Assembly: GCA_023406225.1 (NCBI GenBank)
Contig: JAEXWS010000196.1
Coordinates: 1 to 12,536 of the forward strand
DNA length: 12,536 bases
DNA from: Bacillota bacterium
GTDB taxonomy: Bacteria > Bacillota > Clostridia > Oscillospirales > Oscillospiraceae
Reading direction: 5' to 3'
In this document: piece by piece, positions 6,496-12,536 of the stretch
Position numbering within the stretch: the first letter of the stretch is position 1
Layout of the letters: every line of letters starts with the position of its first letter
Translations under genes and position numbers: made by a program
The notes under the pieces: generated by a model
What the model saw: the letters and a program-made list of their open reading frames with translations, nothing else
Told to the model about the DNA's origin: nothing
Database searches by the model: none

Positions 6496-7440
6496 TTATG
6501 GGGTCTCTCCGGGACGTTTTTCCTGCCTGGCGCGTTTTCCAGGTTTTCCTTCACCCTGCTCCGGTTGGCGCAGGTCCACATAGTATCGGTAATTGAAATT
6601 TCCATGCAGCCTGGTGTCCCGCAGGATACTGTCCTTTTGCAGTTCCCGCATTTCGCCGGAGGGCATCCCGCATATTTTTTTAAACATTCTGGCGAAGTAA
6701 TGCACGCTGGAAAAACCCACCATCATGCTGATATGCGACATGGAATTGGACGTATAGCAAATCAGATCGTAAGCCCGGGATATCCGCACATAGTTCAGAT
6801 AATTGACAATGGTCATCCCGGTAGCGTCCTTAAAGAGCTTGCAGAGATAGGCCTTGTTGTACCGCAGCGCAGCCGCCAAGTTCTCCAGGGCAAACTCCTC
6901 TGCATAATGGCTGTCGATATATTGGACGATATCTGCCGCAACGCCGTGAAGGTTCTCCATATTCTTCTTGACGGGCATCCAGATCTGCTCTTTCTTTTCC
7001 TGGGGCATCTGCGTCTGCAGGAGCTGCAGCAGGATCTGCTCGAAAACCAGCTTTGAAATCTCTCTGGAGTATTGGTTTCGCTCATACCAATACTCCCGGC
7101 ATTTGAGGATCAGGTGGTCGAGATCCTTGTCGTCAGGCCGCATCAACAACGGGAGCTTTGCACATTCCTCTCGCAGCGCTTCATCTTCAATCAGGAATTT
7201 CACATCCACATACCGCAGCAGCCCGTCATGCATCACCGGAAGTTCGTGCAGAGTCCCCGGCGGCATGAACACCATATCGCCTGCGGAGAGAATGATCCTG
7301 CGGCCATTCACGTAATACTCCGCCGTACCGTCGATCACATACCAAATCTGATAGAATTTGTGCTCATGCTCACGAACTCCCCATCCTCTTGAAAAATCGA
7401 TCATGAAAATGTGAAGAAGTTCTGTTTTCAATGTCACCAC
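6496..7440 (-). CDS. AraC-family transcriptional regulator with N-terminal cupin domain
   Basis: A 314-aa regulator. The N-terminal cupin-like ligand domain (about 24-85) shows HEH (25-27), a GTAEYYVNG strand (38-46), AGD (53-55) and PPGTLH (60-65). The C-terminal DNA-binding domain has its first helix-turn-helix at about 183-206 and the second at about 231-256, ending in the usual GMPSGEMR-type close (258-265). About 45 further residues follow, rich in Arg, Lys, Gly and Pro near the end, which is longer than typical. The open frame begins at a GTG at 7440; no strong ribosome binding site precedes it, and a second GTG, a TTG or the ATG at codon 13 are alternatives, so the exact start is uncertain. 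It has its own promoter and sits between the two blocks, so it probably controls itself and one or both of them in response to a small acid or sugar-like ligand. Confidence 0.9.
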   Translation of the reverse strand: MVTLKTELLHIFMIDFSRGWGVREHEHKFYQIWYVIDGTAEYYVNGRRIILSAGDMVFMPPGTLHELPVMHDGLLRYVDVKFLIEDEALREECAKLPLLMRPDDKDLDHLILKCREYWYERNQYSREISKLVFEQILLQLLQTQMPQEKKEQIWMPVKKNMENLHGVAADIVQYIDSHYAEEFALENLAAALRYNKAYLCKLFKDATGMTIVNYLNYVRISRAYDLICYTSNSMSHISMMVGFSSVHYFARMFKKICGMPSGEMRELQKDSILRDTRLHGNFNYRYYVDLRQPEQGEGKPGKRARQEKRPGETP

Positions 7441-7482
7441 TCTCGATTCTCTGTATGGCGAATTTTGTCGAAAATTTCTTTA

Positions 7483-7511
7483 AGTATACCATCCATTGCA
7501 CAAACTATCAA
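7483..7511 (-). promoter_or_regulatory. Sigma-70 promoter of the AraC-family gene
   Basis: On the minus strand TTGATA (7506-7511) and TATACT (7483-7488) each match consensus at five of six positions and are separated by 17 bp. A TG one base before the -10 gives an extended -10. The predicted start near 7476 leaves a leader of about 35 nt before the GTG at 7440. Confidence 0.75.
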
Positions 7512-7518
7512 CATTTTT

Positions 7519-7538
7519 TGCAATATCATGCAATACCA
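7519..7538. promoter_or_regulatory. Tandem 10-bp repeat, putative operator of the AraC-family gene
   Basis: TGCAATATCA (7519-7528) is followed directly by TGCAATACCA (7529-7538), identical at nine of ten positions and in helical phase. An inverted copy of the core (ATTGCA, 7495-7500) lies within the promoter spacer. The repeat sits just upstream of the -35, where an AraC-type protein would bind for autoregulation. Confidence 0.5.
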
Positions 7539-7569
7539 GTCTTTTTCAGCTTGGTCTGCACGCCTAGCG

Positions 7570-7583
7570 AAAAGGGCCCTTTT
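7570..7583. repeat. 14-bp perfect palindrome AAAAGGGCCCTTTT
   Basis: A loop-less palindrome just downstream (minus direction) of the stem at 7592-7635. Its TTTT end follows the stem after about 8-22 nt. It may assist transcription termination between the dehydratase gene and the regulator promoter, or bind a protein. Confidence 0.4.
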
Positions 7584-7591
7584 GAACACGT

Positions 7592-7635
7592 GCGTACACG
7601 GCGGCAGAAAACGCGCTTCCTGCCGCCGTGTACGC
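7592..7635 (-). terminator. 15-bp perfect stem after the enolase-superfamily gene, probable terminator
   Basis: GCGTACACGGCGGCA (7592-7606) is the exact reverse complement of 7621-7635, with a 14-nt loop. It begins 14 nt after the stop of the enolase-superfamily gene. A U-run does not follow immediately, but the palindrome at 7570-7583 supplies TTTT further on. It marks the likely end of the right operon. Confidence 0.6.
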
Positions 7636-7649
7636 GATTTGATTTTCTC

Positions 7650-8852
7650 TTATACGCCAGGTTCCGTCCTCTCCACGACGTCATGCAGCAACGCGTGCCC
7701 GATGGCCCAGTCGGACAACTCCTGCCCCAGTCCCGGAAGCTCCGGCACTGTGAACCTGCCGTTCACCGGCTGATAGTCATATTTGCACAGCTTCGTCATC
7801 GCCGCCTGCGTGGAGCGGAAATGGTGCTCATGGATGCAGAAGTTGGGGATCGCCGCTTCCAGGTGCAGAGCCGCGGCCGTGGAAATGGGCGCTCCGGCGG
7901 CATGGGCCTGAACGGTGGCGTCAAACACCTCCGCCATGTCGCAGATTTTTCGCGCTTCCGTCAATCCGCCGCAGTTGCAGATATCCGGTTGGATCAAGTG
8001 GACGGCGTTCAGCTTAAAAAAGTTGTAATAGCCCCATCTCGTGTAGATACGCTCGCCGGAGGCGATGGGCGTCCGAATCTTTTTCCCGGCCTCGGCATGC
8101 ATATCCGGGTTCATCGGGCCAACCGGCTCCTCCAGGGCCATGCACCTGTATTTGTCGCACAGTTCGCCGATCTGCAGCGCGCCGGGGAGCGTAGTCCGGG
8201 CATGATTCTCCACGATCATGTCGAAGCCATATCCCAAATTGTCCCGGATCGCCTTCATGCGGGCTTCCACCAGATTCATCAGCTCGATATCCAGTATGCC
8301 TTCACACCGCTCTCTCGGGATCCGGACCCCGTTTTGATCATATTGCGTAAAATCCAGCTTCACCGCATCGTACCCAAGGCTCAGGCAGTATTCCACGATC
8401 TTTACAAACTCCCCGGTCTTTCCGTATGGCCCCCGCCGGTCATTCCATCCAAAGTGAATTTGAGACGCATACGTCCGCATTTCGCTGCGGTGCTTGCCTC
8501 CCAGAAGCTGGTAGCAGGGGACCCCCAGCGCCTTTCCTTTGATGTCCATCAGCGCAATATCGATCGCGCTCATGCCGGCGCAGAAGATCGGCCCGGCGCC
8601 AAGCCCCCAGAAGCTTTTGTTGTGAAGCGCCGACCAGATGGCATCCACATTCATCGGGTCCTTTCCGATGCACATGGCCGCCAGGTCCTTGAGCATTCCG
8701 TAAGCGCCGTCCGCACCGACGCCAAGCGCGATCCCCGCCTCGCCGTCTCCGTAGAGCCCCTCGTCCGTATGCACCCGGCAGACGATCGGCTTTCTTTTTG
8801 CGCTCTCCTCGCCGCCGTCCAGCCGGTAAACATCGATTTTTGTGATCTTCAT
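7650..8852 (-). CDS. Enolase-superfamily (mandelate racemase/muconate lactonizing-like) acid-sugar dehydratase
   Basis: A 400-aa enzyme expected to abstract the alpha proton of a carboxylate held by Mg2+, most likely dehydrating a sugar acid to a 2-keto-3-deoxy acid. The N-terminal capping domain covers about 1-125. In the barrel, the first metal-site block reads ENHAR (215-219), resembling the DFHGR block of D-galactonate dehydratases with Glu for Asp; the other ligands are Glu241 (LEEP) and Glu267 (SGERIY). PDIC with Asp290 and AHAAG with His317 form the likely His-Asp dyad. The lysine-strand motif reads VKLDF (164-168) rather than the racemase KxK. The ATG at 8852 (MKITKIDVYR) is preferred to an upstream TTG because AAAGGA lies close before it and the fold begins there. 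It is last in the right operon, 43 nt after the PLP lyase. The exact substrate is unknown. Confidence 0.88.
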   Translation of the reverse strand: MKITKIDVYRLDGGEESAKRKPIVCRVHTDEGLYGDGEAGIALGVGADGAYGMLKDLAAMCIGKDPMNVDAIWSALHNKSFWGLGAGPIFCAGMSAIDIALMDIKGKALGVPCYQLLGGKHRSEMRTYASQIHFGWNDRRGPYGKTGEFVKIVEYCLSLGYDAVKLDFTQYDQNGVRIPRERCEGILDIELMNLVEARMKAIRDNLGYGFDMIVENHARTTLPGALQIGELCDKYRCMALEEPVGPMNPDMHAEAGKKIRTPIASGERIYTRWGYYNFFKLNAVHLIQPDICNCGGLTEARKICDMAEVFDATVQAHAAGAPISTAAALHLEAAIPNFCIHEHHFRSTQAAMTKLCKYDYQPVNGRFTVPELPGLGQELSDWAIGHALLHDVVERTEPGV

Positions 8853-8895
8853 CGGTCCTTTTGCACCACCCTTCAAGCCAGGCGCTTTCAAATGC

Positions 8896-10077
8896 TTATT
8901 TTACATGCCGCTCGTAAGCCCGCCTCAGCCGGCGCACGGCCTCCTCCAGCGTTGCGCGGGGACAGGCGATGTTCATGCGCATGAAGCCGGACCCCTCTGT
9001 TCCAAACCAAAAACCCTTATCCAGGCCGACTGCCGCCTGATTCGTAAAAAAGTCGTCCAAAGTCTGGTCATCCATCCTAAGTTCTCGGCAATCCAGCCAC
9101 ATCAAGTATGTACCCTCCGGCTGGATGAGCTTGATGCGGGGCATGTTCGCCCTCAGTTCCCCGTCCAGATAGCGAATATTCCCCGCCAAATAGACCAGAA
9201 GCTGCTCCAGGTACTCGTCTCCCTCCGTGTATGCGGCGATATAGGCATCCAGCCCAAAGGTAGAAATGGATACCGCCCGGTCATTTTGCAGCACCGTGCT
9301 GATACGGTCCCGCAGCGCATCATTAAAGGTGATCATGCCCGCCGCGCGGAGACCGGCGGTATTGAAGGTCTTGCTGGGGGCGATGGCGGTGATGGTATTG
9401 GCGGCGATCTCTTCCGAGATGGACGCCATCGGAATATGCATGCGGCCAGGATAGACAAAATCCGAATGGACTTCATCGCTGATCACCAGCACCTGGTTTT
9501 TCCGGCAGATATCGCCCACCCGCTCCAACTCCTCCCGGGTAAACACCCGGCCCACAGGGTTGTGGGGGCTGCACAGAAACATGAGCTTCGCCCGGGGGTC
9601 CGCCGCCCGCTTCTCCAAATCCTCAAAATCCATTTCATAGCGGCCGTTCCGCAGACGCAGCGCATTGTTGCTGATAATCCGCCCCTGGTTTTCCACCGCC
9701 TGCAAAAACGGATAGTATACCGGCCTTTGCAAAATGACGAAGTCGCCGGGGTCCGTAAAGGCCTGCACCGCCGCAAACAGAACGGGCAGGATGCTGGACA
9801 CATATCCCACGCTGGCCATGGAGATATCCCACCCATGGCGCGCCTTCATCCAGCGGGCCGTTGCGTCTTTAAACGCCGGCGGAAGATAGGCATAGCCGTA
9901 AATCCCGGATTCGGCCCGCTTGCGCACAGCGTCGATCACCGGCTGCGGAGCTGGAAAATCCATATCCGCCACCCACATGGGCAGCGCATCCGGGTTCCCG
10001 ATGCGGTCTCCCACATTGTCCCATTTGGAGGAATAGGTCCCTCTGCGGTCATACACACGGTCAAATTGATAAATCAT
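8896..10077 (-). CDS. MalY/PatB-type PLP-dependent C-S beta-lyase or aminotransferase
   Basis: A 393-aa class I/II fold PLP enzyme. The start MIYQFDRVYDRRGTYSSKWD and the MWVADMDFPAP segment (34-44) are hallmarks of the MalY/PatB group, whose members cleave cystathionine or cysteine conjugates to a thiol, ammonia and pyruvate. The PLP lysine is Lys236 (APSKTFN), the pyridine-binding Asp is Asp201 (SDEVH), SPHNPVGRV (170-178) carries the conserved Asn173, and Arg367 (MRMN) should hold the substrate carboxylate. Length is standard. The ATG has a GAGGGTG site about 10 nt upstream and follows the other PLP enzyme gene by 28 nt. Transamination is possible as an alternative; the group is often annotated loosely as aminotransferase. 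Confidence 0.9.
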   Translation of the reverse strand: MIYQFDRVYDRRGTYSSKWDNVGDRIGNPDALPMWVADMDFPAPQPVIDAVRKRAESGIYGYAYLPPAFKDATARWMKARHGWDISMASVGYVSSILPVLFAAVQAFTDPGDFVILQRPVYYPFLQAVENQGRIISNNALRLRNGRYEMDFEDLEKRAADPRAKLMFLCSPHNPVGRVFTREELERVGDICRKNQVLVISDEVHSDFVYPGRMHIPMASISEEIAANTITAIAPSKTFNTAGLRAAGMITFNDALRDRISTVLQNDRAVSISTFGLDAYIAAYTEGDEYLEQLLVYLAGNIRYLDGELRANMPRIKLIQPEGTYLMWLDCRELRMDDQTLDDFFTNQAAVGLDKGFWFGTEGSGFMRMNIACPRATLEEAVRRLRRAYERHVK

Positions 10078-10105
10078 GCTTTTATTTCACCCTCTCCAAA
10101 TTCTC

Positions 10106-11209
10106 TCAGCGGTCCAGAGAAATCACGCGGTGGGCTTTCGTCTCCCACAGCTCCTGGGTAAACCGGTCCAGATGCTGCGCGCTGTACAGCGCCGGAAGCC
10201 CGCCGGTATGGATAAACAAGACGTTGGAACCCGCCGGGATCCCGCCGCTTTCGACCAGCTTCAAAAGCGCCGTAAAGCCCTTCGCACTGTAGCACGGGTC
10301 CACGAACAACCCCTCGGTCCTCGCAAGACGGTAAATGGTCTCAAAGGTGACCGGGTCCGGCGTGTCATACGCGGTCCCGGCATATTCCGAGCAGTAAAGC
10401 CGCAGCTCCTCCGGCGCAGCCCGAACGCCTAAGCCGTATGCCTCGCTGATCTGCGCGATCAGATCACACACTTTTTCCCGATACTGCGTCTCGTGAGGGC
10501 TGACGCAGGAGCCCACCACTGAAAAGGGGGCCTGATAGTATCTGGCGCCGGCCCAGAGTCCCGCAAAGGTCCCTTTGGAGCCGCTGGGACAGATGACATA
10601 GTCGATGGTCTGCCCCATAGCGGCCAGCTGCTCCATGATTTCCGGCACCGCCTCAAAATACCCCATGCAGCCCAGCGGCGTGCTGCCGCCCGCCGGGATC
10701 TCATAAATCTTTTCTCCCCGGGCCTGGTACTCCGCAATGACCTGATCCGCCACCCGCCGGCGAAGCTGGGCCGTTTCCTCCTCGATGTCGTCCGCGCTCT
10801 TGCCTGCGGCGTGCCGCCGGATGGAGGCCGTGTCCATAAAAATCACATCGCAGTCCAGGATTGCGTCCAGCAGCAGGTTTCCGCTGAGCGCCCGGGGAGG
10901 CTGCTCCTCCTTCAGCGTTGCGATCAGGACGGATTTCAGCCCGTACTTCGCCGCCACGGCCGCAGTCTGGCGGGCATGGTTGGATTGGACCCCGCCATAG
11001 GTCATCAGCGTGGTGCAGCCCTGGTCCAATGCCTCTTCAACCAAATATTGAAGCTTCCGAATTTTGTTGCCCGAAAAGCCCACGCCCGTCAAATCGTCCC
11101 GCTTCAGAAATATGCCGCATCCCAGCTGGCGGCTCAGCCGGTCCAGCCGATGGAGCGGCGTCGGGAAAAATCCGCAGTCCAACCGTTTTTGTGGTTTTTG
11201 TAATGGCAT
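10106..11209 (-). CDS. PLP-dependent D-cysteine desulfhydrase/cysteate lyase-type enzyme (ACC deaminase family)
   Basis: A 367-aa fold-type II PLP enzyme. The PLP lysine is Lys49 in FSGNKIRKL (45-53), and GGVQSNHAR (72-80) carries the nucleophile-position Ser76. The family splits by two residues: ACC deaminases have Glu and Leu (Glu295/Leu322 in Pseudomonas numbering) whereas D-cysteine desulfhydrases have Ser and Thr. Here the matching motifs read DPCYSAKG with Ser308 and IHTGG with Thr335, so beta-elimination from a D-cysteine-like substrate is favoured over ring opening. Cysteate sulfo-lyase CuyA is a relative, so a sulfonated substrate is possible. The ATG at 11209 has GGGGAG 8 nt upstream; an in-frame TTG at 11227 has weaker support. 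It lies between the TctA permease and the MalY-type gene. Confidence 0.88.
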   Translation of the reverse strand: MPLQKPQKRLDCGFFPTPLHRLDRLSRQLGCGIFLKRDDLTGVGFSGNKIRKLQYLVEEALDQGCTTLMTYGGVQSNHARQTAAVAAKYGLKSVLIATLKEEQPPRALSGNLLLDAILDCDVIFMDTASIRRHAAGKSADDIEEETAQLRRRVADQVIAEYQARGEKIYEIPAGGSTPLGCMGYFEAVPEIMEQLAAMGQTIDYVICPSGSKGTFAGLWAGARYYQAPFSVVGSCVSPHETQYREKVCDLIAQISEAYGLGVRAAPEELRLYCSEYAGTAYDTPDPVTFETIYRLARTEGLFVDPCYSAKGFTALLKLVESGGIPAGSNVLFIHTGGLPALYSAQHLDRFTQELWETKAHRVISLDR

Positions 11210-11247
11210 GCCATGCACTCCCCGCAAATAAATTTATTTTAAAACGT

Positions 11248-11266
11248 TCCGCATCTCTCATACGGA
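11248..11266 (-). terminator. Weak hairpin between tctA and the desulfhydrase-family gene
   Basis: A 7-bp stem with one G-U and a 5-nt loop, followed in the minus direction by an AT-rich stretch containing TTTT and TTTATTT. It lies 22 nt past the tctA stop. It may be a partial terminator or simply a stem that protects the tctA end; the downstream ribosome binding site lies inside the same spacer. Confidence 0.35.
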
Positions 11267-11288
11267 CCCGCGCACGAAATCCGCTGCG

Positions 11289-12536
11289 TCATCCATCCAC
11301 GTCCTCAATCGGGTCCGCGCCATTCTTTCTGCTGTTTTTAACGTTTTTGACGATCTGGAACACCACGAAAACCACCATAACGACCAGGAACGCCATAGCG
11401 ACCGGCCTTGTGAAGATCGGCATCATGCTGCCGCGTCCCAGCTGCTGGGCGCGGATCATATAGGTCTCCAAGTACGGCCCCAAAATGAATCCCATGATTA
11501 AAGGCGCGGTGGGGAAGCCGTAGCGGGACAGCAGGAATGCCACGATACCGAAAAACAGCATGATCCACAAATCGAAAATCCGGTTGTTGCAGCTGAAAAT
11601 GCCGGCCATGCAAATGGTCAAAATCACCGGGAGCAGCACGTAGCGGGGAAAGCTGAGGATTTTCACGATGGGCCGCATGCCGGTGTACTCGATCACGATC
11701 ATCATAATGGTGGAGACCAGCACAGCCGTAAACAGGCCATAGACAAATACGCCATTGGTATTGAACAGGAGAGGCCCCGGCGTCAGACCCTGGATCGTCA
11801 GGGCGCCCAGCAGCATAGCCGTTACCGTGTCGCCGGGGATCCCCACGGTGAGAAGCGGGATCAACGCTCCGCCGATAGAGGCGTTGTTGGAGGCCTCAGA
11901 CGCGATAATGCCGTCCGGGATCCCCGTTCCGAACTTTTCCGGGTTCTTGCTGCAGCTCTTGGCAACGCCGTAGGAGATCAGATTGGACGTGCCACCGCCG
12001 ATGCCGGGCAGAATGCCGATGCCGATCCCCAGCAGCGAAGAACGGATTATGTTGGGCCAGTGATGCAGCCACTCCCGGAGAGGCATTCCAAAGCCCTTCA
12101 TCCGGCACTGCTGCACTTCCTCCCCCTTCTCTTTGAGCCCCTTGCTGATGATTCCAAGCTGCGCGCCCAAGGCAAACACGCCCACCATGCCCGGGGTCTG
12201 GGACAGCCCCGCGGACAGCTCCACCAGGCCGAAGGTGAACCGCACGGAACCTGTGCCCGGGGCCACGCCGACGCAGCCCAGCAAAACGCCGACGATCCCG
12301 GCCATCAGTCCCTTTACAACGGAGCCCGAAATCAGCGTGCCGATAAGCGTCAGAGAAAACAGCACAATGGCGAAATACTCGAACGGTGTAAAGTGGATCG
12401 TGATCTTTGCCAGCGTGGGAGCCAGGGCGATCAGCGCCAGAAAGGAGATCACCGTGCCGATAAAGGATGCCATCAAGCCGATCCCCAAGGCCTCGCTGGC
12501 CCGCCCCTGCTGGGCCATTGGATACCCGTCAAAAGT
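11289..12536 (-). CDS. tctA: TctA-family large permease subunit of a tripartite tricarboxylate transporter (partial, N-terminus off the right edge)
   Basis: The frame stays open to the right edge: 415 residues are visible, starting TFDGYPMAQQGRA, a motif internal to TctA proteins. The apparent ATG at 12518 is therefore not the start, and about 80-90 N-terminal residues are missing given the family's ~500 aa. The signature region is intact: ILPGIGGGTSN (176-186 of the visible part), SYGVAK (188-193), KNPEKFGTG (197-205), SEASNNA (213-219), IPLLTVGIPGD (226-236) and GLTPGP (250-255). Multiple long hydrophobic helices span the rest, ending with a charged cytoplasmic tail. TctA is the channel subunit of this sodium- or proton-driven carboxylate importer. 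The partner tctC and tctB are expected upstream, beyond the right edge, because the usual order is C-B-A. Confidence 0.95.
   Translation of the reverse strand, partial: TFDGYPMAQQGRASEALGIGLMASFIGTVISFLALIALAPTLAKITIHFTPFEYFAIVLFSLTLIGTLISGSVVKGLMAGIVGVLLGCVGVAPGTGSVRFTFGLVELSAGLSQTPGMVGVFALGAQLGIISKGLKEKGEEVQQCRMKGFGMPLREWLHHWPNIIRSSLLGIGIGILPGIGGGTSNLISYGVAKSCSKNPEKFGTGIPDGIIASEASNNASIGGALIPLLTVGIPGDTVTAMLLGALTIQGLTPGPLLFNTNGVFVYGLFTAVLVSTIMMIVIEYTGMRPIVKILSFPRYVLLPVILTICMAGIFSCNNRIFDLWIMLFFGIVAFLLSRYGFPTAPLIMGFILGPYLETYMIRAQQLGRGSMMPIFTRPVAMAFLVVMVVFVVFQIVKNVKNSRKNGADPIEDVDG

Noticed and set aside
7431..8984. 517-codon plus-strand open frame opposite the enolase-superfamily gene
   Set aside because: It runs across the probable terminator, the regulator promoter and the start of the dehydratase gene. 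Its product shows no motif; it is an effect of GC-rich codon use on the opposite strand.
8842..10161. 439-codon plus-strand open frame opposite the MalY-type gene
   Set aside because: The composition is His/Arg/Pro-rich with no domain, and the minus-strand gene carries all expected PLP residues.
1..12536. Defence system, mobile element, CRISPR array or prophage
   Set aside because: No transposase, integrase, nuclease, repeat-spacer array or phage gene is visible; every supported gene is metabolic, transport or regulatory.

Overview
The window reads as a low-to-mid-size stretch of an anaerobic Bacillota chromosome, most likely a Clostridia/Oscillospiraceae-type gut organism. The clues are the ferredoxin-linked 2-oxoacid oxidoreductase, the lipoprotein signal ending in LAAC, strong AGGAG ribosome binding sites and a GC-rich, tightly packed gene layout. 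This taxonomic call is inference from style; no marker gene is present. All twelve genes lie on the minus strand, so transcription runs from high to low coordinates. No RNA gene, CRISPR array, transposase, phage gene or recognisable riboswitch is visible.

Right block (12536 to 7650, minus): the C-terminal ~415 residues of a TctA permease of a tripartite tricarboxylate transporter (TTT), then a PLP-dependent ACC deaminase/D-cysteine desulfhydrase-family enzyme carrying the desulfhydrase-type Ser/Thr pair, then a MalY/PatB-type C-S beta-lyase/aminotransferase, then an enolase-superfamily acid-sugar-dehydratase-like protein. A 15-bp perfect stem follows the last gene. The likely theme is uptake of an organic acid plus beta-elimination and dehydration chemistry that ends in 2-oxo acids.

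Middle (7640 to 6231): an AraC-family regulator with an N-terminal cupin sensor. It has a good sigma-70 promoter (TTGATA, 17 bp, TATACT) and a tandem 10-bp repeat just upstream, and is followed by a 13-bp perfect stem. The 265-bp gap beyond it holds the control region of the left block: an AT-rich stretch with a perfect 16-bp dyad and a second inverted repeat just before the first ribosome binding site.

Left block (6230 to 1, minus): a crotonase-fold protein, a complete four-subunit 2-oxoacid:ferredoxin oxidoreductase in the order delta-alpha-beta-gamma with overlapping or near-overlapping genes, a D-isomer-specific 2-hydroxyacid dehydrogenase (GTG start overlapping the gamma gene), a TctC-type solute-binding lipoprotein, and, after a structured 257-bp spacer, the start of a TctB membrane subunit cut by the window edge. 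A workable reading is: import a carboxylate by TTT, oxidise a 2-hydroxy acid to a 2-oxo acid, convert that to an acyl-CoA with reduced ferredoxin, and process the acyl-CoA with the crotonase. The substrate is not determined by the sequence.

The TctA on the right and the TctC/TctB pair on the left probably belong to two different TTT systems flanking the regulator. I see no defence system or unprecedented gene family; the interest lies in the gene combination and in the non-coding structures.
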